33,453 nt of DNA, from the NCBI GenBank assembly GCA_033557685.1, contig JAWQRN010000234.1, positions 1-33,453 on the forward strand, in the 5' to 3' direction. The position numbers and the translations under genes are program-made. The DNA is from Sperchopsis tessellata. Taxonomy: Eukaryota > Arthropoda > Insecta > Coleoptera > Hydrophilidae. The notes under the pieces were generated by a model. The model worked only from the letters and a program-made list of their open reading frames with translations. It did no database searches and was not told the DNA's origin. Shown piece after piece: positions 23,501-32,187 of the stretch. Position 1 is the first letter of the stretch; each line of letters opens with the position of its first letter.

Positions 23501-24912
23501 CTCTTCCACCTTATCCAGTTCCGGATAACATCAATATATTTCAACTTTACTAACAATGGTTATGATATTTTTAAACAATATTATGTACGACTATAAATAC
23601 ATAGTACGTATGAAAATAGAGATGTGGATTTTTTTCGTGATTGTAGATTGATTTTTTACTGCTTTAATTTATATACCTTAATATACCCTAATTGAAAAAA
23701 AGTTAATGATGTCTTCTACTAATATTTATTTAATAAAATTTGCAGATTCTTTGGTAGAATGGCCAGCGTGTAAAAAATGGATAGACGTACAATACCTTCT
23801 TAAAACTACTGGCAATAGATTAGTTCCTATAGAAGTTGGTTGTGAATACTCCGATGAAAATTGGTCCCAACGTCTTATGCTAATGAAAGATTTTATAAAA
23901 GATTACTATTTGAAGGATTCTGCAAATATAGGATATTTAGCACAGCATAATCTTTTTGATCAAGTAAGACTTTTTCGTGCTCATCAACCTTATCATTCTT
24001 GCAGTCAAACTTGTTTTTCAATGTACATGCAAACGCATAAAAATTCAATGTAATACACTTCCACGTTTATCATCTGTAAGAAAGTGAAGAGGTTCTGAAA
24101 AGTGCCAACATTTTATCATTGTTGCAAATGTTATTTCAACGAATGTACTCATATGTGTGGTAAGTTCATTTGTTGAAGTAACTTCTCTGTTTCGAGACTT
24201 TAACAAATTACATTTTTCCACTTTCATTAATGTATTATCCCATTTATCCTAGACTAACTCTTATACTTTTGACAGCTAAATAGGCATATTTGAACAAACA
24301 TTTCAGATACCAGAATTATTTGAGGATATTGCGTACCCTCCTTATTGCTTCGTATCTAGGATTGATGAACCAAATAAGGCTACCCCTGAAATAAATGTAT
24401 GGTTTGGCCCAGAAGGAACAGTCTCCTCCCTACATAATGATCCAAAAGATAACATATTAGCTCAGGTAATAAAGGTTTTCAAAGTATCTATTGTTTTTAC
24501 AAAAACATCAGTTTTAAATACATCTTGACATTTTCAGACTAATTTTTTTGGTATACTCTTAATATTAGTGCCTTATTTTCATTGTTTGACAATTATATAT
24601 AATAATTTTAATTATATACAGATAATTATAATCTCTTTTTTATTTTACTTTTAGGTATTTGGAACAAAGCAAGTGATATTATTTTCACCAAAGGATAGTC
24701 CAAACCTCTATCCACATGACACAAAATTCCTGTCAAACACGGCACAAGTAAATCCAGTGACACCAGACTTAGAAAAATTCCCAAATTTTGAGAAAGCTAC
24801 TGTGTACAAATGTTTGTTAGAAGCTGGAGATATGCTATATATTCCACCATATTGGTGGCATCATGTTACCTCGTTAGAAAAAAGTTTTTCTGTTAATTTT
24901 TGGTGGAAATAA
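20285..24912 (+). CDS. KDM8: KDM8/JMJD5, JmjC-domain oxygenase (whole gene, five exons)
   Basis: Five exons (20285-20581, 21314-21680, 23746-23963, 24307-24465, 24655-24912) join in frame to 1299 bases, giving 432 residues; human KDM8 has 416. All introns are GT..AG and no stop interrupts the frame. KDM8 is a nuclear Fe(II)- and 2-oxoglutarate-dependent JmjC enzyme, reported as an arginyl hydroxylase and disputed as a histone demethylase or protease. The N-terminal part (about 1-200) is the helical region typical of the family. The JmjC part shows DSLVEWPACKKW (222-233), GYLAQHNLFDQIPEL (284-298) and NVWFGPEGTVSSLHNDP (324-340). It ends with DMLYIPPYWWHHV (406-418) and a terminal FWWK. Metal ligands by alignment are H337, D339 and H416 (human H321, D323, H400); K352 aligns with human K336 for 2-oxoglutarate. 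An ATG at 20285 is the first usable start, and the frame opens with TTG upstream. The protein looks functional. Confidence 0.94.
20582..21313 (+). other. KDM8: KDM8 intron 1
   Basis: A GT..AG intron of about 730 bp, ending in a pyrimidine-rich ttttccttt|cag acceptor. It contains the 28-bp palindrome at 21104-21131 and otherwise AT-rich unique-looking sequence. Confidence 0.85.
21104..21131. repeat. Perfect 28-bp palindrome in KDM8 intron 1
   Basis: The left half gaacaagtaaaaga is followed directly by its exact reverse complement, with no spacer and a central BglII-type agatct. The symmetry ends at the next base on each side. Confidence 0.9.
21314..21680 (+). CDS. KDM8: KDM8 exon 2
   Basis: The exon starts AVIHLQVSTK after an acceptor cag at 21311-21313. 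It covers residues 100-221 and the first base of codon 222. The 3' part (KKRKVESYDPYNN) includes a basic KKRK cluster that could be a nuclear localisation signal. Then come KPSVTIFKELYFSNKIP and VKIR, leading into the JmjC domain. The donor is attcgag|gtacaa; without splicing, the frame hits a stop 33 bases on. Confidence 0.88.
21890..23300 (-). mobile_element. Penelope-like element remnant (RT plus GIY-YIG trace)
   Basis: Minus-strand order from 23300 is TTRADKGSCVVILSKYDYIR (23290-23230), then PRLYGLPTIHKESCSMRSVV (about 23080-23010). The palm follows with SPLLAEIFMDILKERLF (about 22680-22630), IKFWVRYVDDIFYIV (YVDD at 22568-22585), INTLHPNLTFTSELEVD and FNFLNL. After a short gap and frameshifts comes the linker VEIMFRPNRTVQNML (about 22070-22030). 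NSGVYLLFC then starts the GIY-YIG endonuclease, whose Y-I-G is C-I-G here. A broken EHLC-IKYATNDSSHIV trace ends near 21890. This architecture is specific to Penelope-like elements of the EN+ type. YVDD is intact, but frameshifts and stops make the copy dead. Confidence 0.9.
23310..23540 (-). pseudogene. Jockey-like LINE RT scrap next to the Penelope element
   Basis: Minus-strand translation reads VTSGVLRSSFIRPVLFLLFI, then NDAVSIFSVSKCLLY, then YADDFAA after a one-base frameshift. This is the RT block normally written VTSGVPQGSHLGPLLFLLFINDI..KCLLYADD. It lies immediately upstream (minus sense) of the Penelope fragment and is unrelated to it. Confidence 0.8.
23746..23963 (+). CDS. KDM8: KDM8 exon 3
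   Basis: The exon starts after aatttgcag and completes Asp222. It encodes SLVEWPACKKWIDVQYLL, then RLVPIEVGCEYSDENWSQRL and GYLAQHNLFDQ, ending at Gln294. The donor is gatcaa|gtaaga. This is the strand-rich entry to the JmjC domain; Tyr285 aligns with the human 2-oxoglutarate-contacting Tyr272. Confidence 0.9.
24307..24465 (+). CDS. KDM8: KDM8 exon 4 (metal-binding HxD)
   Basis: This exon of 53 codons, residues 295-347, has no ATG near its start. It runs IPELFEDIAYPPYCFVSRID, then EINVWFGPEGTVSSLHNDP, and ends NILAQ. H337 and D339 are the HxD iron ligands. The acceptor is acatttcag, and the donor is ctcag|gtaata. Confidence 0.9.
24655..24912 (+). CDS. KDM8: KDM8 exon 5 (C-terminus)
   Basis: The exon starts VFGTKQVILFSPKDS after a tttactttttag acceptor and ends SVNFWWK-stop. 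Its LYPHDTKFLSNTAQV and PDLEKFPNFEKA segments are diagnostic for KDM8 rather than other JmjC proteins. H416 is the third iron ligand, 17 residues from the end as in the human protein. Confidence 0.92.
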   Translation, partial: VFGTKQVILFSPKDSPNLYPHDTKFLSNTAQVNPVTPDLEKFPNFEKATVYKCLLEAGDMLYIPPYWWHHVTSLEKSFSVNFWWK

Positions 24913-24913
24913 A
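24908..24913 (+). promoter_or_regulatory. AATAAA overlapping the KDM8 stop
   Basis: An AATAAA hexamer overlaps the stop codon. A second candidate at 25297-25302 would give a 3' UTR of about 400 bp that includes the orphan frame at 24974-25207. Confidence 0.35.
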
Positions 24914-24973
24914 AAATAATATTAAAGAATTTTTTTTTTAATATTTTCATAATAATAATAACTAGGGTTACAG

Positions 24974-25207
24974 AACAGCTCCTCTTTGCCACGTACATAT
25001 ATAAAGAATGAGTGTAAAATGATGTTCAAATCACCAGAGTTCAGTTTTCTAGGCCCAATATTTGTTTACAAAGTCCACAAAACAGAAAATGTTCTGTTAA
25101 ACATTAATGACACTCTTAAATACTGTGAGGTCCTATTCTTGCATTCATATGATGTTGCACTTAAATGGTACAAAAAATACCACAAATTACCTGCACACGT
25201 AAAATAA
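24974..25207 (+). CDS. Orphan open frame or exon of unknown function
   Basis: The frame is open from 24962 to the stop at 25205-25207. A possible splice acceptor (gttacag) ends at 24973 behind a T-rich tract. The translation reads NSSSLPRTYIKNECKMMFKS, then PEFSFLGPIFVYKVHKTEN, then VLLNINDTLKYCEVLFLHSY and KWYKKYHKLPAHVK. The composition looks like a folded Lys/Tyr-rich protein rather than random AT-rich sequence, with no transmembrane segment or motif I can name. It starts only 61 bp after the KDM8 stop on the same strand. It could be an alternative last exon, the 3' exon of a gene whose 5' part surrounds KDM8, a pseudogene, or chance within the KDM8 3' UTR. If translated alone it could start at the ATG pair at 25019. 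Confidence 0.35.
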   Translation, partial: NSSSLPRTYIKNECKMMFKSPEFSFLGPIFVYKVHKTENVLLNINDTLKYCEVLFLHSYDVALKWYKKYHKLPAHVK

Positions 25208-25436
25208 CTTGTTTTGAAGGTGGCGGATTTTAATATGTAAAATTATAATCACTATAATTTCATGTGCCTTTTTATTTTAATACAAAAAATTCGATTAATA
25301 AAATGTTAATTGTTAATAACAGTACCTATTGCATTACCAAATATCATATACTTACCTGATGTCTGTAGTATCTCATATGATCAAATGCATGTATTCTTTG
25401 TGTTTTCTGTTTATTATTATAATTTTAAATAGATGA
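25208..25436. other. AT-rich spacer
   Basis: No feature other than the AATAAA at 25297. Confidence 0.4.
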
Positions 25437-25640
25437 AATAAGTACTAGGCTACTAAGCGAGGAGTCTCGGGTTCGATACTCAGAGGCGGTTGGTGTTTTG
25501 TTATTAGGGAAAAGTCTTTGTGACACTCGTCTTCCGAGAGGGAAGTAAAACGGTGGGTCCCATGTATTCTAGATAAATGAAGACCAAGTGCACATAAAAG
25601 AACCCAATTCCAGTTAGAGCATAGACTAACGTTAAAAAGC
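25437..25640 (+). mobile_element. tRNA-derived SINE, second family
   Basis: The head carries a B-box (gggttcgatactc, 25469-25481) preceded by a tRNA-like arm (ctactaagcgaggagtctcg). The body contains 'cttccgagagggaagtaaaa' followed by 'cggtgggtccc', a block that from memory recurs in many insect SINEs. Its head and body differ from the SINE at 14290-14536. The A box is not well preserved. The 3' boundary is approximate. Confidence 0.7.
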
Positions 25641-25771
25641 AAACAAACAATAACAAATAACTCCGTAAAATCTCCATTAAAGTTCGAGCTCCTAAATGTT
25701 TCCTTAACTAAATAAATACAACAAGGTTAAGATGATATATGAGAAAAGAATATTTATATATTGTGAATCAC

Positions 25772-25995
25772 AGAAGTGTGATCATAAGGGAAACTTTTTT
25801 ATTTGTGAATGGATTGTAATTATTTTTTGGAATCAGCTTTGTGGTTTAGATCTAAAATAGAAATGATTAAAAAAACTTCAGAATATCAAAATTAATTCTT
25901 TTTATCATCCATGGGTAGTTTTATATATATTACAGGCCCAAAACCAATATTTTTTTCTTCAAATTTGCAGGTGCAATTGCTTCATGGGAAAAGTA
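25772..25995 (+). repeat. Inverted-repeat arm, left
   Basis: This stretch matches the reverse complement of 28275-28590 along its length. Shared blocks in order are agaagtgtgatcata, 'ttatttgtgaatg', attattttttgga, 'taaaaaaacttca', 'catccat.ggta', 'ccaaaaccaata', ttttttcttcaaat and gcaggtgcaat. The left arm is shorter because of several deletions. Confidence 0.75.
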
Positions 25996-26904
25996 AATAA
26001 GGTTTATATTGGGTTTTGGGAAAAATTTAAAATATTGATTTCTTATCACTAATTGATCTATATATGTAAATTAAGAATTTCCTTAATTACAGTCCAAAAC
26101 ATTTGTTACGAAAGGTGTATTTTTTTAGCAACAAATAACTAATTAGTAGCAAATAGTTTGGGATTTCTTTTTTTAATTCTGCTTTAAATAAATACTGTAA
26201 CAAATCTGCATATTAATTAATATTTTCTTTTCAGTTATTTTAAATGGATTATTTCAAATTATTTCTTTTTCTGACAATGTAACTGCAATTCTTTTATTGC
26301 CACGCAACAACTTTTTTTCTTAAATTATATAAAAATTTTACTTCATTTTAGTTTTATTATTCTGTCATTATTTTATCTCATTCTTCATTCAACCTTTTAG
26401 ATGCCCGAAAATGGGCCATTTTTTGTGAATTTTTTTGTGGGTGATGAATTAATTACATCATTTTTAAATTTGAATGTGATTTTATTAAAAGTTTAAAGAG
26501 TTCAAAAACATTTTTTGTTTCCTGTGCCATCAGAAAATGCTCCATTTTTCACATTTTTACTATTCATCTGAAGCAGAAAACAAATTTATTTTTCGATTAC
26601 CGACACATTAGGGGAAATATAAACCTAAAAAAGTATAAAATTGAAAATTACGCAGGTTTTGTAATCAAAAGTTCAAATTTTCGACCATTTTTTCGACAGT
26701 TTTTACCCCAAAAAAATTATTTATCTACGCGATATCAATCAAACTTTAGGTTTATCTTTCCTGTAATATCATAGGCAGAAGCCTCTAAAAATTTCAGTGA
26801 GATCGATTGATAACTTTTTGAGCTACAGTGTGAGCAGTTTTTGAAAATGTAGTTTTGGAGATAATCGCGTTTAAGTTTAAATACGATAAAACTATAAATT
26901 TTAG
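25996..26904. other. AT-rich, probable interspersed repeat
   Basis: No host gene is visible. Positions 26560-26860 hold text such as 'gagataatcgcgtttaag' and 'aacctaaagtttgat' that looks like non-coding DNA of an old DNA transposon. I cannot name the family. Confidence 0.3.
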
Positions 26905-27065
26905 TGACTTACCGATAAATCAACGATTCCAGGCCCATACACTAACCCTTCAGCTTCCTCGAAAAGCTGATTTTCTTCCATTTGCTGTTTTAGGGCTGTA
27001 TGAGCTGCTTTTGTCGAGGAAAGGCTCATCCGGTTCTGCCTCTGTATCCGTAACGAGGATAATAA
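26905..27065 (-). pseudogene. Short coding-like fragment beside a Tc1/mariner-type end
   Basis: A minus-strand open frame of about 48 codons includes RIQRQNRMSLSSTKAAHTAL, then KQQMEENQLFEEAEGLVYGP and GIVDLS. It is followed by a perfect gtaagt donor at about 26915. It reads like genuine protein and lies about 150 bp inside the transposon end at 27200-27228. It could be an exon scrap of a DNA transposon or of a captured gene. The family is not identified. Confidence 0.3.
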
Positions 27066-27199
27066 ATAGTTTTACCTATGTCACTTGTTGTTTTCAAGAT
27101 GTCAATAATACACTCTTATGAATAAAAAATATCTACGAGACCTACAACCAATTGTGTTCCAAAAATTCAGTCAATCTTGAAAATACAAGAAACTGAGTA

Positions 27200-27228
27200 C
27201 TGTCCCTAATAATTTGGCCATCCACTGT
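27200..27228 (-). repeat. Solitary Tc1/mariner-like terminal sequence
   Basis: On the minus strand the sequence begins ta-cagtggatggccaaat and continues with attaggga. This resembles the ends of Tc1-type elements (CAGTGG..GGCCAAAA..) inserted at TA. No opposite terminal repeat was found in the window. Confidence 0.5.
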
Positions 27229-27589
27229 ACAGTGAAAGGTGTAAGAAATAAGGTCACCACAACAATATTATAGTGTATTGTTAGTTTTCAAGTGATATTC
27301 AAACCAATTATGAGGTACTGGTCATTCATTTTATTGCATTTAAACTGCATCATTTATAAAGGGGTATAACGTATTCTTATTTCGAATCTTCCTTCTTTCA
27401 AGAGGAGTAAGATTAGACACATTGTGTAAAATTAATATTGTCAAAAAAAGTTTAGCAAATAAATTCTTAGTGATATCTACTCTGTGATGCCATAACCGCA
27501 TAACTCATTAATGCATGGGGCAATGAAAGATATGTTACCAATGCCGCCCTCCCTTCCCACAGAATAATTAAATATCCTCAATGTAAAAA

Positions 27590-28005
27590 TCACACTTGAT
27601 AAAAAAAGTCCAAACTTTTGTCGACATAGACACCCAAAAACTTAGTGCGAGTCCCATTGACCTTAGCAGACTTCAATAAAAAATCCAATCTTACAGTCTT
27701 TGACCCATTTAAAGTTAACCTGTTTGCATGGTTTAATGCAAATCCCTCATACTGTTATTCAATCTGACATATTTTTCCATTCAAATTCGCCATGTTAACA
27801 TCAGACACCAAAAACATTGTGTCATCAGCAAAAATAACCAAAACCAACACTCCCAGGAAAATCATTCACATAAATAAGGAATAGCAGGGGACCAAGTATT
27901 GAGCCCTGAGGCACGCCGCTGGATATTGTCCCTGGGCAACTTGTCTCTCCCGCATATAACTCTCTAAACTCTTCCACTTAAATACGATTTTATAATCTTC
28001 AAGTG
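27590..28005 (-). pseudogene. LINE RT fragment with intact FADD box (jockey/CR1-like)
   Basis: Minus-strand translation reads SSGVPQGSILGPLLFLIYVN (27922-27860), then VLVIFADDTMFLVSDVN (FADDT at about 27818-27832). A stop follows, then GFALNHANRLTLNGSKT and KFLGVYVDKS (about 27620). The catalytic Asp pair and the QGSILGP block are preserved. No endonuclease or N-terminal RT part is present. Confidence 0.88.
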
Positions 28006-28274
28006 TGCCTAGTTCAATAGACTTCTTAACATTTTATCTTGATTTTTTACTAAATTTCATCACTTCTCCATCCACATATGTATTTGAAAGTGACTACAAA
28101 CAAAACAGACGTGATCTTTATTTCATTAGATGATCACGCCATTTTCCCTTGCCAACTGAGGCAGGTGGTAATTTACATTCATAGGATAAACTTTCAGTGG
28201 CGGTTTGTTTGAATAAATCAGCCATAAGAAACCAACATATTAAATTTTAACTTTTTCCTCAGTTAACTTTAATT
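28006..28274 (-). other. Possible transposon coding trace
   Basis: On the minus strand, after a cag|gtgcaat junction shared with the inverted-repeat arm, the frames contain GAIDMLYGKHKLKLTEE. Later, shifted, they contain SNKPPLKVYPMNVNYHLPQL. The second segment resembles a conserved piece of some transposon-encoded proteins. The identification is weak. Confidence 0.25.
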
Positions 28275-28590
28275 TATGTTTTCCATAAAGCATATCTATT
28301 GCACCTGCAACAAGCATATTTGAAGAAAAAAATAATAATTTTGAAAATAAATTATTGGTTTGGACCTCTAAATAATATCAAACACCCAGAAAATTCGTTT
28401 AATTCGAATAAAATTACCAATGGATGAAAAAAAAATGTGGTTTTGAAGTTTTTTTAGATTATTTTTCTTAGCTCACCTGTATCTATCAAATACGATCTAG
28501 CATTAAATATTAATTCCACATCTAGCTTTAGGTAAATCCAAAAAATAATTCATTCACAAATAAGAAAGTTTGTCATATGATCACACTTCT
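28275..28590 (-). repeat. Inverted-repeat arm, right
   Basis: The reverse complement aligns to 25772-25995 (same block order, see left arm). Compared with the left arm it has extra segments, for example around 28460-28500. The arms are about 2.3 kb apart. Whether they are two copies of one mobile element in opposite orientation or a true inverted duplication is open. Confidence 0.75.
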
Positions 28591-29477
28591 CCCATTCAGA
28601 ACAGTACATATTTATTTTACCTGTAATTGTTTACATTTGTTTTTAAATTTGTTATTTATGAATTTAATTATACAGATAAAAAGTTATGCACTTTTCTATA
28701 TTTGGACTTTTTATGTTGCTTGATTAATCAAATGTGAATCTTGTAAAAATAAAAGATCATTGTAATCAGCATCAGCATCAGCTGAGAAACAACTCTAATA
28801 AGATAAAAAAAGTTATCCAAATAAAACAAATAAGTTTACACACTTAAATTTATTATAAATTAGTTATCCAAAACCAAAATACATAATACAAGAAGTATAA
28901 AACTATATTACGAAAAAAAATATTTGAACAAATGTAAAAAACAAAACAGAACTGTTAATAAACTTAATTTAAACACGTAACATTAACAATAATAAAGGCA
29001 TTAGAACTATAAATGTCTAATAAGACGATTTCCATTTGGTCTCAATACTTTTTACTTTTTTCTTCATCATTCATTCGTAAAATACAAAACCACTTTAATG
29101 AAAAATTAATATAATTCATAATAAATAATAGAGAATAATAAATATTTGTGTTATTGGTACTAAAAATTTATAGTGCTATTGTACATTTTAACATGATGTT
29201 AAACCATTTAAAGCTTCATAATGTAATGAAATACTACATAAATATTGACTCTCTTTAAATATTTATAACACCGTTACTGCAACACCTAATAATTTATATA
29301 ATATCCTTTGTTATGAATTTGTTAATACATTTTTAAAATTTTCACAGCAAACGTGAATATAAAAATTACCATCACATACTTTCATATAAAATATTTCTTC
29401 TCTAAGTACACCCTAAGCTTAATAACTTTATAACATGAATAAGTCTTTAGTGGAAGGTTGTTACAAGATGCAACCTC
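28591..29477 (-). other. BCAP31: 3' UTR and flank of BCAP31
   Basis: AT-rich sequence directly downstream of the BCAP31 stop on the minus strand. Several TTTATT sequences (AATAAA on the minus strand) occur, so the cleavage site cannot be chosen. A small cagcatcagcatcag microsatellite lies at about 28766. Confidence 0.5.
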
Positions 29478-29666
29478 TTAATCGTCTTTTTTGGACTCAT
29501 CTCCTCCAGAAACAGTAAGTTTCTTTTGAAGTTTGCTGTGTTCTTCAGCGAGACGATCATATTCAGTGCTCAAATTCTTTGCTTGTTCCTTCATGGCGCT
29601 CTTATCTTTCTGTTCTAGTTTTAGTTCATCTTCAAGTTCTTTAATTTGTTTCTTCAATTCTGTGAT
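29478..29666 (-). CDS. BCAP31: BCAP31 last exon (coiled coil, KKDD tail)
   Basis: The exon contains 62 codons plus stop (TAA, complement of 29478-29480) and begins ITELKKQIKELEDE right after an ag acceptor (complement of 29667-29668). It encodes the cytosolic coiled coil and ends KLTVSGGDESKKDD. Confidence 0.93.
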   Translation of the reverse strand: MTELKKQIKELEDELKLEQKDKSAMKEQAKNLSTEYDRLAEEHSKLQKKLTVSGGDESKKDD

Positions 29667-31460
29667 CTAAACCATAAAAATCATTAAATTTGATACCTTA
29701 ATTAAGCAACAAAAAGTTTGCAAGAAAAACAGTCAGATAATAAACAATCCTAAAATTTTACATTTAAAACAGCACAAATCCTCTATCAGTACTTTTTACT
29801 TGTGCAAATACATAACAGATCTTTTTTATTAACATAATATGTGAAACAATAAAAAGTAACAACTATTGAAAAGTATAAGTTATAAAAATATAGACCAGAT
29901 GAAATATTTTATGGTCCACAATATTCAACTGCCAACTTACAACCATAAATATACAACTATTACATGCCGTATGTCAATTAAATATAAACATGAGTGGCAT
30001 TGGCCACCAGCGTCAAAGTAGAATACAAGAGAGAAGATTCTTTGGGGAATGCATCTTAACACGTTACCACAGTCATTTTGAATCTCTGAATGGTGATAAG
30101 TAACTTTTCTTTCCTATCAGTTAAATCAATAATCACAAGAGCACTTATGTATGGAGCTCAACTTATATCACAATGTTATTTTGCTCATAATAGAGTACCA
30201 TGTCAAAATTCAAAAAAAAAAAAAATCTATCCAAACATATTTCTTTACATATATTACTTCCCTTGTAATGAACTTATTGAAAACTGCAAGGCCTAGCATT
30301 TAGTGTTCAAAAGACATCTTTATATCAGCATAGTTTTATAAATCCATATTTTCGAATTCTATAGTCACAGGTTAAATCATCAGATTCAACGATAACTTCC
30401 AACATTCTCACCAGTATTTGCTCCAGCCAAAAGTAAATAAGTAGATTTTTACAAAATGTTACAGATGGTTTATCCAGATTCACAATTTGGCCATACCTGC
30501 CAGATATACGAAAATTATTATATCCAAGATGTTAACATTAAGAATTCTGACATAAATGAATAAATTAAATCCAATGACGACCGTGTATTTTTTATGGTAT
30601 CAAATACTTAAGAATAGTCTACACAACACCATTATTACCACATCTATGAATATCGTTGGTTACAATCACCAGACCAGAAGTACCCAAAAACATGTAATAT
30701 TGAAATTAATAATTATATACTTACTTGTTTGTCATGAGCCTCGTTGCTGTCATTCTGAGCAATTTCTCCTGATCCTCGTTGGGCAAGTAGAGCTTTAGCT
30801 GCAGTTGATGCACTCATAGCTTGTTTCATGGATGCTTGAGATTGTGCCAACAAAGCAGCTTGAGAAGAAATCAGAGTAACAAGTCGTCGGATAACCTAAA
30901 ATAAACAAAAATTAAATGTATCAACAATTTACTAAATAGATCCGTTGAGATCAATTATCAAGATAGTTTTTGTATCTTTTAAAAAAATAAGACAATTTCA
31001 TTAGATACTTCTTTTATTCTTTTAAATTATGTTAAATAGATCTTTAGCATGTACTTATTTGTCTACAGATGTGTTTTTATATTTTTTAAGTTTATTCGTC
31101 AAATAAACTTATAGTTCTTAGGAAAGCAAATATATATATATATAATCAAAAATATACCCTTATACCTTTTAGTGTCGGGTGAATTTGGAAAGCAAATATA
31201 ACTAACAATAGCTCATTGACCTCTACGACAAGATTTTGGACAAAATATAAGACAGCTGGTCCCAAAAAATTACAAAATATAGAGGCCAAACTTTGGTATT
31301 TGAATTTTTCGTATTTACAATAATTATTTTTCTACGAAATTACTCACCAATGACAAAAACAAAGAGAATCCAGAGATGTAAAAATTACGTTGGGCCCTGA
31401 ATAAACGCATGTTTTCCTGCATAGATGCATCCAAGTGTTTGTGATCATTGTGGTCACTCT
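29478..31460 (-). CDS. BCAP31: BCAP31 (BAP31), 3' three exons, partial gene
   Basis: Three minus-strand exons (31460-31348, 30895-30725, 29666-29478) join in frame to 156 complete codons plus stop, the C-terminal two thirds of a protein of usually about 230-245 residues. BAP31 is an ER membrane protein with three transmembrane helices and a cytosolic coiled coil. It acts in export and quality control of membrane proteins and in ER-linked apoptosis. Visible here are the loop with MRLFRAQRNFYISGFSLF, transmembrane helix 3 running into VIRRLVTLISSQAALLAQ, the TAAKALLAQRGSGE segment, and the coiled coil ITELKKQIKELEDELKLEQ with heptads. It ends ESKKDD, a dilysine (KKxx) ER-retrieval signal equivalent to human KKEE. 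The N-terminal exons with helices 1-2 were not found up to 33453 and probably lie beyond the window. Confidence is high from the RLFRAQRNFYISGF signature. Confidence 0.93.
30725..30895 (-). CDS. BCAP31: BCAP31 middle exon
   Basis: The exon contains exactly 57 codons, phase 0 at both ends, starting VIRRLVTLISSQAA and ending EAHDKQ. The donor is caa|gtaagt (complement of 30719-30724). The intron to the last exon is 1058 bp with no recognised insertion. Confidence 0.93.
31348..31460 (-). CDS. BCAP31: BCAP31 exon with third transmembrane helix start
   Basis: The exon starts after ttttcag (complement) with two bases that complete a codon from an upstream exon. It then reads SDHNDHKHLDASMQENMRLF and RAQRNFYISGFSLFLSL. 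The donor is ttg|gtgagt (complement of 31342-31347). A histidine- and aspartate-rich start is seen just before the conserved MRLFRAQRNF. Confidence 0.93.
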
Positions 31461-31463
31461 CTG

Positions 31464-32187
31464 AAAAGAAAATATAATATTAGAGCAATATGAGATCAAC
31501 CAAATAAAACAAAATAGATAAGCGTTGCAATATGAACCTATTTGAGAGCAGTTATATACTTTATTACAATACAAAAATTGTTGTCAAGTTACTATACACA
31601 TTTTTTTATAATAACAAAAGCCATATTTAAAGTATTTTTTATTTGGAAATTTTTCAATGGTACCAATGAAGATGGTAGCTATGGGTGAACCAGATAAAAC
31701 TGTTCTTTTATGTTCTGACTTTTCGAAGCCCTGCTTCAATGTTACTTTAATTGTTAGCATTTCTGTTTAATGTACTTTGAATTCCTAATACTAAATATCA
31801 AATTAGAATATGTGGTAAAATTATAAATACATGTAGAATATTCTACAAATCGAAGTGAATTATGTATAATTAAAGCTAAATTAGCAAGAAACTGCAAGAG
31901 ATGCTATAAAGAGTAGTAGTAGAGTGTGGGTACCTGACATCAAGATCGGTTCATTGTAACATGACAATCAATTTTTAATTTTCATTGTAACATAGGTTAA
32001 AAAAGACAGTCTCTACTTAGCTGCTTAGTAAAAAAATTGTAGTTTAACACTGTAGCAATGTAGTCTGTAAATCTTTGAAAAGTTTTTAAAAAGACAAGTT
32101 AAGAAGATTTAAATTTAACTTCGGTATATTATCAATTAAAAACACATTGAAGACATTTGCTACTTCTTGTTGAGGAAGTTTAATTTT
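31464..32187. other. Probable BCAP31 intron sequence
   Basis: AT-rich sequence with no exon-like minus-strand segment matching BCAP31 helices 1 or 2. A weak 'cattgtaacat' direct repeat occurs at about 31954 and 31984. Confidence 0.45.

Larger units (their letters stand above)
21681..23745 (+). other. KDM8: KDM8 intron 2, invaded by retroelements
   Basis: A GT..AG intron of 2065 bp. Splicing joins the G of exon 2 to AT of exon 3, restoring Asp222 in KIR-DSLVEW. About three quarters of the intron is retroelement sequence: a Penelope-like element (21890-23300) and a jockey-like LINE scrap (23310-23540), both on the minus strand. Confidence 0.88.

Noticed and set aside
26855..27121. 88-codon plus-strand open frame
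   Set aside because: It has no motifs, and the opposite strand reads more like protein and ends in a splice donor. Treated as a shadow.
30090..30798. Plus-strand open frames within the BCAP31 locus
   Set aside because: They lie in a BCAP31 intron or antisense to its exon and have no family signature.
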